The notes under the pieces were generated by a model that was not told where the DNA came from, ran no database searches, and saw only the letters and a list, made by a program, of their open reading frames with translations. The translations under genes and the position numbers were made by a program. DNA of 18,783 nt from Chitinophagaceae bacterium (GTDB lineage Bacteria > Bacteroidota > Bacteroidia > Chitinophagales > Chitinophagaceae): contig CANFLJ010000004.1 of NCBI GenBank assembly GCA_947447815.1, positions 1 through 18,783 of the forward strand. The letters run 5' to 3'. Shown here in pieces: positions 15,617-18,783 of the stretch (position 1 is its first letter; every line of letters starts with the position of its first letter).

Positions 15617-17272
15617 ATGATGCTAAAAAAGCTTCTTTTATATAGTTGTATTGTAATACTTGTTGCTTGTAGCAGTAAGCAAAAACCTGACCCTTCAAAG
15701 TATATCCCCAAAGAAACGGCTTTAGTTTTATTGATTAATACGCCATTGCTGATTGATAAAATAAAGACCAATGCATTTATACAACTGGACAGTGTATTGA
15801 AAGATATGCTGACCAAAAAAGATAACGATGATTTTCAAAAACAGATTGAAACACTAAATGAATCAATTGATTTAAAAGAGAAGATTTATTTATTTGCAAC
15901 CCCCAAATTTATGGGCGGAAAATATGGTATCTCGGTCAATGTTATTGCCTATTTAAAAGATGCCGAAAAGCTGGAATCTACCCTTAAAGAAAACAAAACC
16001 TGGAAAAGTATTTCCATTACTAAAACGGAGCATTTTACTTACGCCCTTATTGAAAATAAATTTGAATTATCCTGGAATAAAGATGTTGTTATGCTTTCTA
16101 TCAATCCAGAAAAGGATAGCAAACAATATGATTTCAAAACACATACTACTCAATTTGTTCCTGCCGATACTGCCACTCTTATTAAGCAGGTAACAAAGTA
16201 TTACAACCTTACAGAAAACGAATCTGTTGCTGGCATAAAACAATTTAAAGAACTGCAAAAAGAGCCTGCTGATTTATACACTTTCAGCAACGCTGCTTTC
16301 CTAACCAACTTTACCGGTCAGTTAACTATCCAACCCGTAAGGCTCGATAGTTTTATCAGTAATAATTACTATGCGGCTACCTTCCATTTCGAGAAAGGAA
16401 AAGTAAGAATGAATGGTGCTATTTATTTGAATGACGCATTAAAGAACCTAACCAGAAAATATAGAAGTACAGTAGTTAATACTGCAATACTGAATAATTA
16501 TCCTTCTACCGATGTCAATAGTTTTATCCTGTCATCTTTCAATCCTGCTATTATAGAAGGACTTATAAATGATTTGGATGTAGCCGTATTTACCGATGTG
16601 TTTTTAAAACGGGCTGGTATTAATAATCAAGATATAACGCAGAGCTTAAAAGGAGACTTGAGCATTATTTTTTCCGATTTCTCAACCAGCAAAACCAGCA
16701 CCAATAGCAACTGCATGATAGAAGCTTCTATTGGCAATAAAAACAGTACCGACAAACTTATGGGATTAATTTCCAATGTAGGATTCCTTCATAAAAAGGG
16801 CAATGATTATACAGTAGATGCCGAACTTCCTATAGGAGCTAATATTCATATAGATAACAATAGGCTGCTCTTTTATTCCAATCCTTTGTTGTACAATAAA
16901 TATTTGCTGGGAAATAATAATAACAATATTCCTGATGATATTAAACAAGCAACAAAAGGAAAATCTTCTGCAGGATACATTCATATTGATAGTTATTTAA
17001 ATGGGGTAGATGACCTTTTATTAAATGAAATATCTGGCTCAGCCAAAGAAGTAAAATCATTATTAAAAAGTACCTTGCAGGATGCTTTTGTAACCAGCGA
17101 TACTTTAAATAATGGCGAAATAAAAGTACATGGAGAATTAAGACTAAAAGATACTATTCAGAATAGCCTTATTCAACTGCATAATATGACCATGCATATT
17201 ACCGAAAAGGTTTCTAAAGCAAGAAAAGAGTACGATAAAACACTCCTCCATTCAGAGTTTCCTTCACACTAA
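15617..17272 (+). CDS. Lipoprotein of unknown function, possibly DUF4836-like
   Basis: The 551-residue precursor has a lipoprotein signal with lipobox LVAC (Cys18, followed by SSKQKPDPSKY), so it should be lipid-anchored in the envelope. No acidic Bacteroidota export signal follows the cysteine. The N-terminal YIPKETALVLLINTPLLIDKI (29-49) and the repeated lipid-binding-like strand/helix pattern recall the large Bacteroidota family DUF4836; I hold this loosely. No catalytic motif is visible. A direct repeat of the alternative start (ATGATG at 15617) leaves a one-codon ambiguity. It begins 57 bases after hisS and ends 15 bases before the ABC ATPase gene, so those two probably form an operon. 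Confidence 0.8.
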   Translation: MMLKKLLLYSCIVILVACSSKQKPDPSKYIPKETALVLLINTPLLIDKIKTNAFIQLDSVLKDMLTKKDNDDFQKQIETLNESIDLKEKIYLFATPKFMGGKYGISVNVIAYLKDAEKLESTLKENKTWKSISITKTEHFTYALIENKFELSWNKDVVMLSINPEKDSKQYDFKTHTTQFVPADTATLIKQVTKYYNLTENESVAGIKQFKELQKEPADLYTFSNAAFLTNFTGQLTIQPVRLDSFISNNYYAATFHFEKGKVRMNGAIYLNDALKNLTRKYRSTVVNTAILNNYPSTDVNSFILSSFNPAIIEGLINDLDVAVFTDVFLKRAGINNQDITQSLKGDLSIIFSDFSTSKTSTNSNCMIEASIGNKNSTDKLMGLISNVGFLHKKGNDYTVDAELPIGANIHIDNNRLLFYSNPLLYNKYLLGNNNNNIPDDIKQATKGKSSAGYIHIDSYLNGVDDLLLNEISGSAKEVKSLLKSTLQDAFVTSDTLNNGEIKVHGELRLKDTIQNSLIQLHNMTMHITEKVSKARKEYDKTLLHSEFPSH

Positions 17273-17287
17273 TAACCTTACCACAAA

Positions 17288-17932
17288 ATGATTCAATTAA
17301 ATACTATTGTCCCATTGCCATTGAAGGATAAGTTATTACAAAGACCCTCTGATATATGGAATAAGAATTTATCTTTTAATGAAGGCGAATGGATAAAAAT
17401 TAAAGCTCCCAGCGGTACAGGAAAAACTACTTTTATTCATAGCTTATATGCCCTCAGAACAGATTATGATGGAGCAATATTATGGAACAATAAAAACCTC
17501 AAAAGCTATAGTACTACAGATCTTGCCACTTTGCGTCAGCAGGAAGTAAGTATTGTATTTCAGGACCTTAGATTGTTTCCTCAGTTAACTGCTAAAGAAA
17601 ACATACAAATCAACAGCGTTTTACAAGAACCTTATTGTAAAGAAGAGGTGATAGATAACATGGCAGAGCAACTAGGCATTACACATATACTGCTGCAGAA
17701 AGCAGGCATTTGTAGTTATGGCGAGCAGCAGCGTATAGCCATTATCCGCGCATTGGTACAACCCTTTAAGTGGTTGCTGATGGACGAACCATTTAGTCAT
17801 CTTGACGAAGCTAATACACAAAAGGCAACCCAACTAATTGCATCGGAATGTGCTAAGAGAAATGCGGGAATTATATTAACCGATTTAGAAGATGAATCAC
17901 ACTTTGAGTATAGTAGAAAGTTGAACTTATAA
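17288..17932 (+). CDS. ABC transporter-type ATPase, small divergent form
   Basis: This 214-residue nucleotide-binding domain has Walker A APSGTGKTT (40-48), the Q-loop Gln92 in VFQDLRLFPQL, a signature CSYGEQQR (142-149) in place of LSGGQ, Walker B WLLMDEP (162-168, Glu167) and D-loop SHLD (170-173). The H-loop histidine expected after the strand IIL is missing: the stretch reads ILTDLED. No membrane protein gene is adjacent in the window; the neighbour upstream is a lipoprotein. The family resembles LolD/FtsE/MacB ATPases, so a role in lipoprotein or envelope transport with a permease encoded elsewhere is an inference. ATPase fold assignment is sure; transport role is not. Confidence 0.87.
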   Translation: MIQLNTIVPLPLKDKLLQRPSDIWNKNLSFNEGEWIKIKAPSGTGKTTFIHSLYALRTDYDGAILWNNKNLKSYSTTDLATLRQQEVSIVFQDLRLFPQLTAKENIQINSVLQEPYCKEEVIDNMAEQLGITHILLQKAGICSYGEQQRIAIIRALVQPFKWLLMDEPFSHLDEANTQKATQLIASECAKRNAGIILTDLEDESHFEYSRKLNL

Positions 17933-17980
17933 ATCAATAATATACTTAATGATTCACACTCAATAATAGACTTACTACAT

Positions 17981-18010
17981 AAAAAAGCACCGCCCTAGAA
18001 AAGGCAGTGC
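17981..18010 (-). terminator. Rho-independent terminator of the right-edge gene
   Basis: On the minus strand GCACTGCC pairs with GGCGGTGC (one U-G wobble) around an eight-base loop, followed by six T. It lies 39 bases past the stop of the minus-strand gene. On the plus strand no T tract follows the stem, so it does not end the ABC gene transcript. Confidence 0.85.
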
Positions 18011-18048
18011 GATAGATAACTAGAAAGGGTTCCACTTCCTAATATAAT

Positions 18049-18774
18049 TTATACTACGGTATATTTTTCCAGTTCTATATGGGCTACAAATACTTGTCCA
18101 TCAATAATATTAAACGATATATTTCTTTCCAGATAGCCATCCAGTGTAACTAATGCAGTATAGCTAAATGCAGGGATTTTGGCACCTCCGAATTTGCCAT
18201 TACTATCCGAAAAAATCATGGGTAAATTATTACCCAGATTAATCATTACACCCTCTAGCACTTTACCAGTTCCCAGTTCAGTGGCTGTGCCAATAAAATT
18301 GAAGGAAGTGGAAGGCTCATCCGATGCAGGCAACAAATACATCCTGAAGCGGGTGTAATCATCTTTAAAAACAATCTTAGCAGCTTGGGCTACCTTTTGT
18401 CGGATTTCCCAAATTACATTCAGCTCTCCCACCCTGCTTTTGGTAGCTAACGATCTTCCCCCCATCTTCTGATGTTGCTTTGCAAGTCCGGCATTTAAGG
18501 CATCGCGAACAGTAAGGATGTTAGCAATATTAAGTAGGGTATAATTCACTCCAACTAATTCCGTTTTATACTCCATTGCAACGGCATGAAAATTGGTCAT
18601 GAAGCGAGGCATTTTATCATGATTTTTACGAGCATCTTCGTAATCATGGTACCCAAAAATCTGTTGTACCGTAGGATTATCAGGAAATGCCTTCTGAATA
18701 AAAAACTTAGCTCCCTGAAAACATTCTCTACAGTCTTCCATCTCATGTTCTACATCCTCTGTTGCCAGTTTCAT
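18049..18774 (-). CDS. Uncharacterised protein with C-terminal carboxypeptidase-regulatory-like fold, possibly 5'-truncated by the window
   Basis: I do not recognise the family. At least 241 residues are visible. The N-terminal part (1-145) is helical and charged, with a CREC pair at residues 15-18. The C-terminal part (about 158-241) has the alternating strands of a carboxypeptidase-regulatory-like/CnaB beta-sandwich (FIGTATELGTGKVLEGVMINL, GKFGGAKIPAFSYTALVTLDGYL). Such domains often sit in Bacteroidota surface or scaffold proteins. There is no signal peptide at the Met of 18774. The nine bases upstream to the window edge contain no in-frame stop, so the true start may lie outside. A hairpin terminator follows the stop. 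Confidence 0.75.
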   Translation of the reverse strand: MKLATEDVEHEMEDCRECFQGAKFFIQKAFPDNPTVQQIFGYHDYEDARKNHDKMPRFMTNFHAVAMEYKTELVGVNYTLLNIANILTVRDALNAGLAKQHQKMGGRSLATKSRVGELNVIWEIRQKVAQAAKIVFKDDYTRFRMYLLPASDEPSTSFNFIGTATELGTGKVLEGVMINLGNNLPMIFSDSNGKFGGAKIPAFSYTALVTLDGYLERNISFNIIDGQVFVAHIELEKYTVV

Positions 18775-18783
18775 GTTTGCTGC

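Overview
The window looks like chromosomal DNA from a low-GC member of the Bacteroidota, probably near the Chitinophagaceae (inference). Pointers are a cell-surface protein ending in a type IX secretion (gliding-type) sorting domain, the acpP-fabF-rnc order, the divergent 271-residue FabI, a long PurF-family paralogue, a PagL-like acyloxyacyl hydrolase, few Shine-Dalgarno sites, and TAnnTTTG-type promoter boxes.

Left part (1-4980, genes on the minus strand). A small toxin-antitoxin pair (YoeB-type toxin and an unrecognised antitoxin) sits downstream of a large secreted PKD/Ig-like protein. Next come a spacer with two kinds of short-period repeat, a YjjG-type HAD nucleotidase, and a 570-base gene-free stretch. 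That stretch holds six copies of a 42-bp non-coding tandem repeat and the terminator of the next operon.

Middle (4981-8730). The minus-strand cluster acpP-fabF-rnc-fabI makes the acyl carrier protein, two enzymes of fatty acid synthesis and RNase III. It reads from a good candidate promoter at 8210-8238. A GNAT acetyltransferase diverges from it on the plus strand.

Right part (8792-17932, plus strand). This holds a PurF-family amidotransferase, an FAD-dependent geranylgeranyl-reductase-type oxidoreductase overlapping a PagL-like outer membrane protein, a low-molecular-weight tyrosine phosphatase, a four-helix-bundle (S23/IVS) protein, hisS, a lipoprotein and an ABC ATPase. A last minus-strand gene of unknown function, with its own terminator, runs to the right edge.

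The most unusual structure is at 13524-15052. The S23-type gene is enclosed by 28-bp inverted repeats built of CTCACGA heptamers. The left arm supplies the last codons of the phosphatase gene and the right arm ends six bases before hisS. A degenerate relative of the same repeat, preceded by ACGCAGA heptamers, lies in frame inside hisS and adds about 30 residues. This resembles a 23S rRNA intervening-sequence element (S23 ORF within an RNase III-type stem) lodged between protein genes. Another period-7 array of different sequence (GGTTRCN) lies at 3604-3666, so short-period arrays recur in this genome.
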